A DNA stretch of 42,073 bases from Candidatus Methanomicula labiotermitis. Lineage in GTDB: Archaea > Thermoplasmatota > Thermoplasmata > Methanomassiliicoccales > Methanomethylophilaceae. Position numbers and translations under genes: made by a program. Location: positions 1-42,073 of the forward strand of contig WQZU01000009.1 in NCBI GenBank assembly GCA_009780575.1, in the 5' to 3' direction. This document shows, piece after piece, positions 1 to 8,036 of the stretch. Each line of letters begins with the position of its first letter. Within the stretch, counting starts at the first letter, position 1. The notes beneath the pieces are model-generated. The model saw only the letters and a list, made by a program, of their open reading frames with translations, made no database searches and had not been told where the DNA came from.

Positions 1-106
1 ATTGGGAAAAGATAAAGGAAAGATGTTCGAACCGCCCATTACCGAACGGTATGATGGGTGGTGTGAGAGGACGGTAGATGAATTAATCATCTACTTCCTA
101 CTCGAT
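1..106 (+). ncRNA. 3' end of a group II intron (domains V and VI)
   Basis: Positions 31-62 fold into a domain V hairpin: 31-39 pairs with 54-62, a two-base bulge lies at 52-53, 40-43 pairs with 48-51, and the loop is GAAC. Domain VI follows as a long hairpin (about 68-100). It ends in CTACTCGAT, with a candidate branch-point A seven bases from the end, the same arrangement as the complete intron at 7474-9612. The 3' splice site is therefore placed after 106. The catalytic triad appears to be CGC rather than AGC, so this is a different intron lineage from the second one. The intron body and any maturase lie beyond the left edge. Bases 107-170 hold no gene. Confidence 0.75.
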
Positions 107-170
107 TCGACGGTAAAGATGCCGATTAAATGCGATCGCTAAATTCTGAAAGAATTGAAATGATCGGAGA

Positions 171-824
171 TCACAGGTCAAGCTTCTTTATCGCTTTCAG
201 CGGCGTCATGGATACCGCTTCCTTCGCTTCCTTCACGGTCATTCCGGCTCCCATTGCGATTTTTATTGCATCCTCTTCATTCAGGAGGTCGCCGGGCGCG
301 TGGCAATCCGAGTTAACGACCATCGCCGCTCCGATCTTCCTTGCAACGCTTACAACGTGACCGTTCGTTATGTTATGGAACGGACGTCCAGTGATCTCTA
401 TGAGGATGTCATTCTCGGTGGCCTTCCGTATCTCTTCTTCCGTCACAAGACCGGGGTGCGCAAGAACATCGACATCCGGGTTCGCGGCGGCCGCGAGGTT
501 AGTACCTTTCATGACCGGTTCGGCAAGCGTCTCGCCGTGCACAACTATCCATTGGGCTCCGAGTTCTTTCGCTTTTCTGATGACCCTGTCCATCTGCTTC
601 GGAGGAACGTGCGTTATTTCCACGCCCGGTATCGTCCTGATGTAATCGTCGGTCAGTTCCGTTGCTTTAAGGATCGCGGGAACGACGATGTCAATGTTCG
701 TCATATCAACGTGATCTGTTATCGCAATAGCGTCATGATCGAGCACCATCGCCCTTCTGACGAGTTCCGACGGCGTCAGTTCGCCGTCGCTAAGTATGGT
801 GTGGGCGTGAAGTTCTATTCTCAT
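171..824 (-). CDS. PHP-family phosphoesterase, candidate histidinol-phosphatase
   Basis: A 217-residue PHP-domain protein. The N-terminus carries the metal-binding HAHT motif (residues 6-9), followed by an ITDH motif (about 36-39), an HGE motif (about 95-97), AHPG (about 121-124) and NSDCHAP near 170, which together make the usual PHP metal site. It is the last gene of the histidine operon, its start overlaps the end of hisIE, and a GGAGAGGAGAG purine run lies just upstream. HisB in this operon is only the dehydratase, so a separate histidinol-phosphate phosphatase is needed. Position and family make this protein the candidate; that role is inference. PHP proteins also act as nucleotidases or polymerase-associated nucleases. 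Confidence 0.8.
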   Translation of the reverse strand: MRIELHAHTILSDGELTPSELVRRAMVLDHDAIAITDHVDMTNIDIVVPAILKATELTDDYIRTIPGVEITHVPPKQMDRVIRKAKELGAQWIVVHGETLAEPVMKGTNLAAAANPDVDVLAHPGLVTEEEIRKATENDILIEITGRPFHNITNGHVVSVARKIGAAMVVNSDCHAPGDLLNEEDAIKIAMGAGMTVKEAKEAVSMTPLKAIKKLDL

Positions 825-1414
825 TCTCTCCTCTCCGAAAGTTTTTCATAGACCTTTTCCATCGGAAGCCCTGTTTTCTCTATGGCCACCATTGTGTGAT
901 ATATCAGATCCGCAAGCTCCCAGGACATCTCATCCTCTTTCCCGTCTTTCACGGACAGGATGAATTCTCCCGCTTCTTCAATGATCTTTTTACACATCCT
1001 GTTCTCATCGTCGAACAATTTACACGTGTAGCTTTCCGCAGTCGGATTCATTCTGCGTTCCTTCATGACCCTTCCGAGTTCCGGAATGACCGCCGACGTG
1101 TTCTTTGTGCTTCCGAATATCACTTCGTTGAAACATGACGCCGCTCCGGTGTGACACGCTCCTCCGGTCTGTTCAACGCGCACGAGAAGCGTGTCGCCGT
1201 CGCAGTCGGTCTGCATTGAGATTATCTTCTGAACGTTACCGGATTCTTCGCCTTTCTTCCACAGCTTTTTTCTGCTTCTTGACCAGAAATGCGTGTATCC
1301 GGTCTTTTTCATAAGTTTCACGGATTCCTCGTTCGCCCATGCGACCATGAGGACCTCACCGGACACAAAATCCTGGACAACAACGGTTACCAGGCCGTTC
1401 TGATCATATTTCAT
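821..1414 (-). CDS. hisIE: Phosphoribosyl-AMP cyclohydrolase / phosphoribosyl-ATP pyrophosphatase
   Basis: A 197-residue bifunctional protein catalysing steps 2 and 3 of histidine synthesis in the cytoplasm. The HisI half (about 1-110) has the FWSRSR motif and the DCDGDT-LLVRV-GGACHTG region carrying metal and zinc ligands. The HisE half (about 110-197) has the EEAGEFILSV and WELADLIYH helices typical of the MazG-like pyrophosphohydrolase fold. The ATG start overlaps the stop of hisF by four bases and the next gene overlaps its end, so translation is probably coupled. Length is normal for the fused form. Confidence 0.95.
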   Translation of the reverse strand: MKYDQNGLVTVVVQDFVSGEVLMVAWANEESVKLMKKTGYTHFWSRSRKKLWKKGEESGNVQKIISMQTDCDGDTLLVRVEQTGGACHTGAASCFNEVIFGSTKNTSAVIPELGRVMKERRMNPTAESYTCKLFDDENRMCKKIIEEAGEFILSVKDGKEDEMSWELADLIYHTMVAIEKTGLPMEKVYEKLSERRE

Positions 1415-2166
1415 AGACGAACACTAACTCCTTTGCCGCGCAGATATCTTTTCACATCCGATACGGTGCATTCGTTGTAATGGAATATTGAGGCTGCCAG
1501 CGCCGATGCGGCCTCGGTCTTTGTCAGAACATCGTATATGTGCTCCATCGACCCGCAGCCGCCGGATGCCGTCACCGGTATACTTACCGCGGATGCGACG
1601 GCTGCCGTAAGCGGGATATCGTATCCTTCCTTCACGCCGTCCGCATCCACCGATGTGAGCAATATTCCGCCTGCTCCGAGGTCTTCCATCCTTTGCGCCC
1701 ACTCAACCGCATCAATGCCGGACGACCGCATTCCCATATGCGTGTATACGATCCATCCGTTTCCTTCTTTCTTGGCATCTATGGCAATTATAAGGCGATC
1801 GCTTCCGAACGCGTCCGCGCATTCTTTCACTATACCCGGAGACAAAACGGCGGCGGAGTTTATTGACACTCTGTCCGCTCCGGCTTTGAGAACCTCATCC
1901 GCATCGTCCTTCGATCTTATGCCGCCGCCGACCGTAAGCGGAATCGTGAGGACCTCAGCGGTCGCCGCGACCGCTCTGAGCATCGTCTGCCTTCCTTCGG
2001 CGGTTGCGGATATATCAAGGAATGCGACCTCGTCCGCGCCGTCTTTCTCATACCTAGACGCAAACGCGGGAGGATCGCCGACCTCTTTCACATCCCGGAA
2101 TTTCACGCCTTTGACGACTCTCCCGTCTTTCATGTCCAGACAAGGTATTATTTTTTTAACGGTCAT
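1411..2166 (-). CDS. hisF: Imidazole glycerol phosphate synthase, cyclase subunit
   Basis: A 251-residue TIM barrel. The N-terminus reads IIPCLDMKDGRVVKG, containing the first catalytic Asp, and the second half repeats the pattern with the other Asp in LLTSVDADGVKEGYD. With HisH it converts PRFAR and ammonia into IGP and AICAR. No hisH lies in the window, so the glutaminase partner must be encoded elsewhere. hisF starts four bases after the hisB stop and is part of the same minus-strand operon. The ATG at 2166 gives the normal N-terminus for the family. Confidence 0.96.
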   Translation of the reverse strand: MTVKKIIPCLDMKDGRVVKGVKFRDVKEVGDPPAFASRYEKDGADEVAFLDISATAEGRQTMLRAVAATAEVLTIPLTVGGGIRSKDDADEVLKAGADRVSINSAAVLSPGIVKECADAFGSDRLIIAIDAKKEGNGWIVYTHMGMRSSGIDAVEWAQRMEDLGAGGILLTSVDADGVKEGYDIPLTAAVASAVSIPVTASGGCGSMEHIYDVLTKTEAASALAASIFHYNECTVSDVKRYLRGKGVSVRL

Positions 2167-2169
2167 GGA

Positions 2170-2724
2170 TCAAACACCTTTCACAGCTGCCTTGTCCTTA
2201 GTGCTGAGTTCCGCGTCCCTTTTCTTCAGAGCGTCTTTCAACCCCTTTCCGAGCGCTTTGAAGCTCGCTTCGATTATATGATGTTCATCGAACCCTCTCA
2301 TTAGGAGTATATGCAATGTCATACCCGAGGACATAGCGAAACTTCTGAAGAAGTGATTGTACAGCGTGTCAGGACAGTCGATGTCCGCATACGGACGATC
2401 TACCATATCTAACGATACGGTTACCATGGCATCATCCATGACAACGGTCTTCGTTGCCATTCTTTCTATCGGTCCGCCTTCCGCGGCGTCCCTGAACGCC
2501 ATTCCCAGCGTTATTCCGACGTCTTCGACCAGATGATGGTCGTCGTCCCCTTCGGCTTTCAAAGATATGTCCACGGATGAATATCTTGACAGCGTCTCCG
2601 TCATATGCTTCAGAAATGCGTTGCCGCACCTGACATCATATTTTCCGGACCCGTCGAGGTTGATGCTTACGGAGACATCCGTCTCTTTCGTCTTGCGCTC
2701 TATCTTCGATATTCGTCCCTTCAT
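2170..2724 (-). CDS. hisB: Imidazoleglycerol-phosphate dehydratase
   Basis: About 184 residues, the dehydratase domain alone without the N-terminal phosphatase found in enterobacterial HisB. It carries the two manganese-binding regions DDHHLVEDVGITLG and the later FDEHHIIEASFKALGK. It removes water from IGP to give imidazole acetol phosphate. Three starts are possible (GTG 2736, ATG 2730, ATG 2724). I chose 2724 because the AGGTG Shine-Dalgarno then sits nine bases upstream, whereas it would be only three bases from 2730. It lies between the HTH regulator and hisF. Confidence 0.95.
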   Translation of the reverse strand: MKGRISKIERKTKETDVSVSINLDGSGKYDVRCGNAFLKHMTETLSRYSSVDISLKAEGDDDHHLVEDVGITLGMAFRDAAEGGPIERMATKTVVMDDAMVTVSLDMVDRPYADIDCPDTLYNHFFRSFAMSSGMTLHILLMRGFDEHHIIEASFKALGKGLKDALKKRDAELSTKDKAAVKGV

Positions 2725-2798
2725 ATTCATCCGCACCTGTTATCGGAGAGTCTGTATAAGAATTATCTTATTGAACACACTCGGAACCGATTCAGGCA

Positions 2799-3185
2799 TC
2801 AGATGTTATCCAAGGGGCAGTTCTTACACTCTGAGACGGGTATCTCGTCCTTGTTATTTCCGTATATGTGCTCGATTATTCCCATCTCCTTCACAATGGC
2901 GCAGATATGGCAAAGCTCTTTCGCGATATCGCTTTTCTTATTCGCAAGCTTTTCTGCGGATGTTGCTATGGCCTCCATGAATTTCCCGTTAAAGGGACTA
3001 TTCTCAATGAGGTCGCTGTCTCCTCTTATGCCGTTGACATACTGCGATACCGCGGTACCTGAGACCTTGAAAAGTCGAGCGACATCGGCCATTGTCATCT
3101 TATGCACCTTTATCAGTTCGATCGAAAGTTCTTTTCTTACCACAGGAAGTATATCTACGACGACTATTTCGCACGGATGCTTCAT
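2799..3185 (-). CDS. HTH regulator with a four-cysteine C-terminus
   Basis: A 128-residue protein with a helix-turn-helix (about 20-55; MTMADVARLFKVSGTAVSQY reads as the HTH) and a C-terminal part carrying two CxxC pairs (Cys92/Cys95 and Cys120/Cys123), plus Cys5. The four cysteines suggest a zinc or iron-sulfur site. It resembles the predicted archaeal regulators grouped as COG2522, a memory-based assignment. It is inserted between hisA and hisB on the operon strand. It has its own TATA box (3207-3215) 26 bp before its ATG and no Shine-Dalgarno, so it is probably leaderless and opens an internal transcript covering hisB-hisF-hisIE-PHP. Whether it regulates histidine synthesis is unproven. 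Confidence 0.8.
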   Translation of the reverse strand: MKHPCEIVVVDILPVVRKELSIELIKVHKMTMADVARLFKVSGTAVSQYVNGIRGDSDLIENSPFNGKFMEAIATSAEKLANKKSDIAKELCHICAIVKEMGIIEHIYGNNKDEIPVSECKNCPLDNI

Positions 3186-3206
3186 ATTACAGGGAACGTA
3201 CTATAG

Positions 3207-3215
3207 TTATTTAAA
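3207..3215 (-). promoter_or_regulatory. Internal TATA box in the his operon
   Basis: On the minus strand this reads TTTAAATAA, centred 26 bp upstream of the ATG at 3185. The spacing fits a leaderless archaeal transcript starting at the HTH regulator gene. Confidence 0.6.
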
Positions 3216-3226
3216 TCTGATATCCT

Positions 3227-3946
3227 TTAGATAGAAGATTCCCACGGTAAATCCCATTTCCACGGCTCCAAAAGCCCTGTGTAGACGGAAACCCCAACCA
3301 CGGCCGCGACCGCTCCCGCAGCGTCAAGTTTCCTGACATCGTCAATTGTCGTGACGCCTCCGGAGGCGGTCACGGGATGGGGACTTCTGGAAATGAAGTC
3401 CCTGACCTGCGCTTCGTCTATACCTTTGCCTTTGCCTTCCACGTCCACGTTGGTGTTGAGTATTCCGGCAAGAGGCAGATCCTTTATGACGCGGAACATC
3501 TCATCCACCGATACGGGCGAACCTTCCTGCCATCCGCCGATCGCTATCTTTCCGCCTTTGGTGTCCATTGCCAACAGCAGCCTGTCAGGAAATTTTGATG
3601 CCATGTCCTTCAACCAATCATGGTCTTTCACGGCTTTTGTTCCGATGATCACTTTGTCCGCTCCGCCGTCAAGGAGCTCTCTTATCGTTTCTTCGCTCCT
3701 TATACCGCCGCCGACATTAACGGGTATATCACAACGCTTTATTATCTTTTTTATCACAGGTATGTTATTCTCTTTTCCGAACGCACCGTCCAGGTCGACA
3801 ACGTGCAGCGCCTTCGTTCCTTTCTCTATCCATGATCCGGCCGCTTCGACCGGGTCCGGGATAACGACCATCTCAGTTCCGGGTATACCGCCGACAAGCT
3901 GCACCACTTTACGATCGAGTATATCAACGGCAGGTATCACCAGCAT
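3227..3946 (-). CDS. hisA: ProFAR isomerase
   Basis: A 239-residue TIM barrel paralogous to HisF, beginning MLVIPAVDILDRKVVQL with the first catalytic Asp. The second lies in the ILNTNVDVEGKGKGID segment. It opens the ribose of ProFAR by Amadori rearrangement. A longer frame reaches 4003, but it would overlap hisC by about 50 bases and adds 19 residues foreign to the family. The ATG at 3946 has an AAGGTAAG Shine-Dalgarno and sits four bases after the hisC stop. Fourth step of the pathway, same operon. Confidence 0.95.
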   Translation of the reverse strand: MLVIPAVDILDRKVVQLVGGIPGTEMVVIPDPVEAAGSWIEKGTKALHVVDLDGAFGKENNIPVIKKIIKRCDIPVNVGGGIRSEETIRELLDGGADKVIIGTKAVKDHDWLKDMASKFPDRLLLAMDTKGGKIAIGGWQEGSPVSVDEMFRVIKDLPLAGILNTNVDVEGKGKGIDEAQVRDFISRSPHPVTASGGVTTIDDVRKLDAAGAVAAVVGVSVYTGLLEPWKWDLPWESSI

Positions 3947-3950
3947 ATTC

Positions 3951-5003
3951 TTACCTTTCTGTTTCGGATATGACCTCTTCCATCTTTCTGAGAAGAAGGT
4001 CATTCAGCTCTTTCGTACCTATGGTGGTGCGCACACAGTTCTCCGTTCTTCTTTTGGATCCGAAATCTCTTATTAGGATGCCTTTCCCTTTCAGGCCGCC
4101 GGCCATCGCCTCATGATCTATCGGAGATCTCGCCAATATAAAATTCGAATCGGAAGGGAACGGCTCGAAACCCATTTTCTTAAGACCGCTGACCAAAGGT
4201 CCGCGGTTCTTGTTCACGAGTTCCACACTCCTCTTTATGAAATCCTGATCTTTGACGGCAGCTATCGCTGCACCCTCGCTCATCATGTTAAGTGAATACG
4301 GAATTTTCACGCAGTTCATCATATCCGATATGTTCTTGTTGGAAACGCTGTATCCTACTCGTAAACCCGCCATTGCATACGCTTTTGAGAACGTCCGCAT
4401 AACGATGAGATTTTTGAACTCATCAACTTTCGGGATCATCGATCTTCCGGCGTATTCTCCGTATGCTTCGTCAATGATCACCGGCCCTTTCGATCTTTCC
4501 AGTATTTCGATCATATCTTTTTCTCTGAACGAGTTGCCCGTGGGATTGTTCGGAGACGGCATTATGATCATCTTTCCGTCCGGAACGAGCATCGCATCGA
4601 CGTCAAGCTGAAAATCCTCATCCAGGTCGACCGCGTACGCCTTTCCGCCGTTCATGCTCACGAAATAATCGTAAAGAGTGTACGACGGCACAGGAACGAT
4701 GACGTTCTCGCCCCATTCCGTGAACGTTTTGAACGCCACGTCCAAAACCTCATCGGAGCCGGCGCCGACAACGAAGTTGTCCCGTTCAAGCGAATACAGG
4801 TCGGCGAGCGCGTCTCTCAGATTATCGGAATACGTGTTCGGATAATCGTTCAGGTCCATCCTGCTCGATTCGAGGAATCTCATTGCCGCTGGGTTGGATC
4901 CGAGGACGTTCGTGTTGGTGTCCATCCTTACGGCGTCTCCGACGTCCGGGTTGTAATATTTACGGAAATGCCGCGCGGTGCTCCGCATCCATTCCATGGA
5001 CAT
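3951..5003 (-). CDS. hisC: Histidinol-phosphate aminotransferase
   Basis: A 350-residue fold-type I PLP enzyme. Visible motifs are the substrate-side GAGSDEVLD, the SPNNPTGNSF loop, VIIDEAYGEY, and the PLP lysine in RTFSKAYAMAGLRVGY. The C-terminal Arg motif lies near RTTIG. It transaminates imidazole acetol phosphate with glutamate. The start overlaps the hisG stop in a TGATG arrangement. A second paralogous enzyme lies at 23889-25004 in the cobalamin cluster, and position separates their roles clearly. Confidence 0.94.
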   Translation of the reverse strand: MSMEWMRSTARHFRKYYNPDVGDAVRMDTNTNVLGSNPAAMRFLESSRMDLNDYPNTYSDNLRDALADLYSLERDNFVVGAGSDEVLDVAFKTFTEWGENVIVPVPSYTLYDYFVSMNGGKAYAVDLDEDFQLDVDAMLVPDGKMIIMPSPNNPTGNSFREKDMIEILERSKGPVIIDEAYGEYAGRSMIPKVDEFKNLIVMRTFSKAYAMAGLRVGYSVSNKNISDMMNCVKIPYSLNMMSEGAAIAAVKDQDFIKRSVELVNKNRGPLVSGLKKMGFEPFPSDSNFILARSPIDHEAMAGGLKGKGILIRDFGSKRRTENCVRTTIGTKELNDLLLRKMEEVISETER

Positions 5004-5866
5004 CAGGGCACCAGCCTGTCTATCGGCAGCGTCAGTATTCCTTTTGCGCCCATCTTCTTCAGCGTGTTAACCGAATCGTAAACTTCCTTTTTGTCTATGA
5101 CAACGTGTATGGCAAGCATATCGTCGCGGCCGGCGATGTTCATCACGGTCGGGCCGGCGACCCCGGGGAACATTCTCTGCACATTCGGAAGTTCCTTTTT
5201 CGGTATGACTGCCATAAGATATTTCCTGCTCTCGGCAGCCATGACGCTCTCTATTGAACTGACGATCCCGAAAACGGCGTCCTTCTTCGTCTTCACGGAA
5301 TTCCTGTTGCCGATGATGACAGCCTGAGAAGTGATTATATCCTCTATTGCAACCAATCTGTTCGTTTTAAGCGTGGAACCGCTTGACACCAGATCCACGA
5401 TGACATCCGACATCCCCATGTACGGCATTATCTCGGCGGCGCCGGATACGTTCACTATATTCACCTTCTTATTTTTCGAGGCGAAGAATTTTTTCGTAAG
5501 ATTGGGGAAGGATGTCGCTACCCGGCATCCTTCCGCGATCTCGCCGACATTCTTTATTCCGGACGACTCGGGAACCGCAACCGAAAGACGGCAGTGTCCG
5601 AAACCGAGTTCCGTGAGAGTATCAACATTCTGCCCCGATTCGGCAACCATGTCGATTCCCGTTACGCCCAGGTCCATTGCGCCGTCCGCAACGAACCCGG
5701 GTATGTCCTGAGCGCGGACGAACATAACCTCGATATCCTGGTTCCTGACGTTAACGTAAAGCCGCCTGCCCCATTCCTCTCCCAGGTCCAGTCCTGATTT
5801 CTGGATAAGTTCGACGGCCCTCTCGCTGAGCCTTCCTTTGTTGGGGATCGCCATTCTGAGCGTCAT
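5003..5866 (-). CDS. hisG: ATP phosphoribosyltransferase, long form
   Basis: A 287-residue HisG of the long type: a periplasmic-binding-protein-like catalytic region (MAIPNKGRLSERAV; ATSFPNLTKKFF; VDLVSSGSTLKTN, the PRPP loop) and a C-terminal ACT-like regulatory domain of about 70 residues, the usual site of histidine feedback inhibition. It catalyses the first committed step, ATP plus PRPP. It is the first gene of the operon. ATG 5866 is preceded by GAGAGGAGCG at good spacing. Two TATA-like stretches lie upstream (minus strand, around 5900 and 5955); I cannot tell which one is used. Confidence 0.95.
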   Translation of the reverse strand: MTLRMAIPNKGRLSERAVELIQKSGLDLGEEWGRRLYVNVRNQDIEVMFVRAQDIPGFVADGAMDLGVTGIDMVAESGQNVDTLTELGFGHCRLSVAVPESSGIKNVGEIAEGCRVATSFPNLTKKFFASKNKKVNIVNVSGAAEIMPYMGMSDVIVDLVSSGSTLKTNRLVAIEDIITSQAVIIGNRNSVKTKKDAVFGIVSSIESVMAAESRKYLMAVIPKKELPNVQRMFPGVAGPTVMNIAGRDDMLAIHVVIDKKEVYDSVNTLKKMGAKGILTLPIDRLVP

Positions 5867-6094
5867 GGTATTCGCTCCTCTCTATATGGGAAAAGGATAA
5901 AAAGCTGCCGAAAGAGACATCTTTTCGAATCTGCGCAGAATTTCGGTCTCTATAAGGAAAACCCTACAATTCCATTACGTTCCAAGTAGGAGATACCGAT
6001 GTAAGATGCGCAAGTGATGCGAATATCCAGTTTAACGATCGTCTCACAGTAAAATATTTGCGTGTGATAAACTATATAGTAAAACCGTGCACCT

Positions 6095-7473
6095 ATGGGC
6101 ATCATGAAGAATATGGTAACGCTCGAAGAAGAGATATCGGCGGGAGAGGGCAAGAGGCTGGAGCTGAAGGAAAAATTCTCGGACGACCATCATTCGTTCT
6201 TGAAGACAGCCGTCGCTTTTGCGAACACATCATCAGGGAAGATCGTCATCGGCGTGAGAGAGGATCGCAAGGTTACGGGAGTTCCGGACGGCGAGATATT
6301 CGGACTCATGGATTCCATAGCGGACTGCATAAACGCCGGATGTCATCCGCAGCTGATGCCCAACATATTCCTGACGACGATCAAGGGTAAGAGCGTTATC
6401 GTGATCGAGATCAACGAAAGCGGCGCCCGACCGTATCATCTGAAAAGCGAAGGCGTACTCAAAGGAACCTATGTACGCATCGGCGCCACATCCGTTCTCG
6501 CATCGGCAGAGGTCATCAATGACCTGAGAATGTCGGGGAAGAACAGATCGTTCGATGAACAGATATGCAGCGATTTCGAAGCGACCGACGATCGGATATC
6601 GGAAGTATGCGCGATTCTCGGGAAACACAGCGAAAGAAAATTTACGAAAGTCGATTTACTGAATATGAGGCTCCTCGTTCAATCCGGGAACGAGATACAT
6701 GCGACAAACGCATTCGCCCTCATGTGCGGCGAAAACCCCCTCTGCCATGCAAGCATTCGGTGCGGACTGTTCAAAAAGGACAGAAGCATCGTTCTCGACA
6801 GGAAGGAATACGACGGTTCCATTATCAAACAGGTAGAAAACGCACAGAACTTTGTATTGTCGAACATACACGTGGGCATGGAACTGAACGGTCTGTACAG
6901 GAAAGATGTTTTCGAGATACCGAAAGATGCGCTGAGGGAAGCGCTCCTGAACCTCGCGGTCCATCGGAATTACACGCTGCATGAGAGTGCTTCATTTGTT
7001 TCCGTATATGATGATAAAGTGGAGATCCTGTCGCCGGGCATGCTGCCATGGGGAACAGACATGGAAAAGTGATGTCCGGGCGTTCGGTGGCCAGAAACAA
7101 AGCCATCGCAAATGCGTTCAGGGTAGCCGGACTGGTCGAGAGTTTCGGCGCCGGAATAAAGAAGATGCAGAGACTTTGCGAAGAATACGGGTGCCCCGCA
7201 CCGGAGATAAAGGAAGAAGGGACAGACTTCATAGTTACGTTCTTTCGGGAGCGGACAAGGAACGTAACTTCAGCGATACACGGCATCAAAGACATGACCG
7301 GCATCGAATCAAGAGTGTACGCGATGATATGCGGCGATTCCACAATGACGGTAAAAGAGATGTCCGCATCATCCGGAATTTCCGAGATGTCCGTCAGAAG
7401 GATACTGAACTCTTTGATCGAAAAAGGACTGATAATGCGGACGGGCAGTAAAAAGACCGGCGAATGGATTAGG
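6095..7473 (+). pseudogene. Schlafen/AlbA_2 plus HATPase-type regulator, frameshifted
   Basis: The first frame (6095-7072) has the AlbA_2/Schlafen-like DNA-binding domain (LELKEKFSDDHHSFLKTAVAFANT, then GKIVIGVRED) and enters the HATPase_c_4 domain (REALLNLAVHRNYTLHE, VEILSPGMLPWG). It stops at 7070. The protein continues in another frame from about 7063 (MSGRSVARNKAIANAFRVAG, then a C-terminal winged helix). Joining the two needs one extra base in the four-A run at 7065-7068, so a single-base deletion or an assembly error explains the break. Proteins of this type are often called ATP-binding or RecG-like transcriptional regulators. The tail reads KKTGEWIR and is then cut by the group II intron at 7474. 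A TATA-like ACTATATAG lies near 6075. Confidence 0.75.
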
Positions 7474-8036
7474 GTGCGACGTGATAAGCTATGAGGAGGA
7501 ATGTCGAAACGTAAGAAATACGGAAAGACCAGACTATCTGTTCAGTCTTGACCCTATCGCAGCGTGCAATCTCGGTAACGGGAATGTTCGAAGCCTGTGA
7601 GACGAAGCGGAAAGGTGTCGGTTCGGCGATATGCTGTCCGCAAGGGTCGAGGGGCACGGTGAATGTAAAGTGAAGTGACGTAAGGGTCGTCAGTTTGAAA
7701 GAGCGAAAACCGAAATGGCTCCATCGACAGATGGACGACGCTCTCACCAAAACGGTATCGGATAAGGTTCGGGTGAGTTTTGATGCATCTGAACGAACAG
7801 ACGAACATCCGCGGTCTATAGTCACCACCTAAACCTCTCGCAATGGTCTTCCTCATGGAACACGGGAACCCCGATGTCCCTCTCTCCTAACAACGGAGAG
7901 ATATGCAATCGCGAGAAAGCAAACAGGACAGCGGGAACAGGAGGCGGTAAGAAGCAAATGTCGCTCTGTAACGGAGCGGATAGGTGCTTATGCATCACTC
8001 GAAGGCAGACGTACCGCTTCGGAAGGAGAGTAAGGT

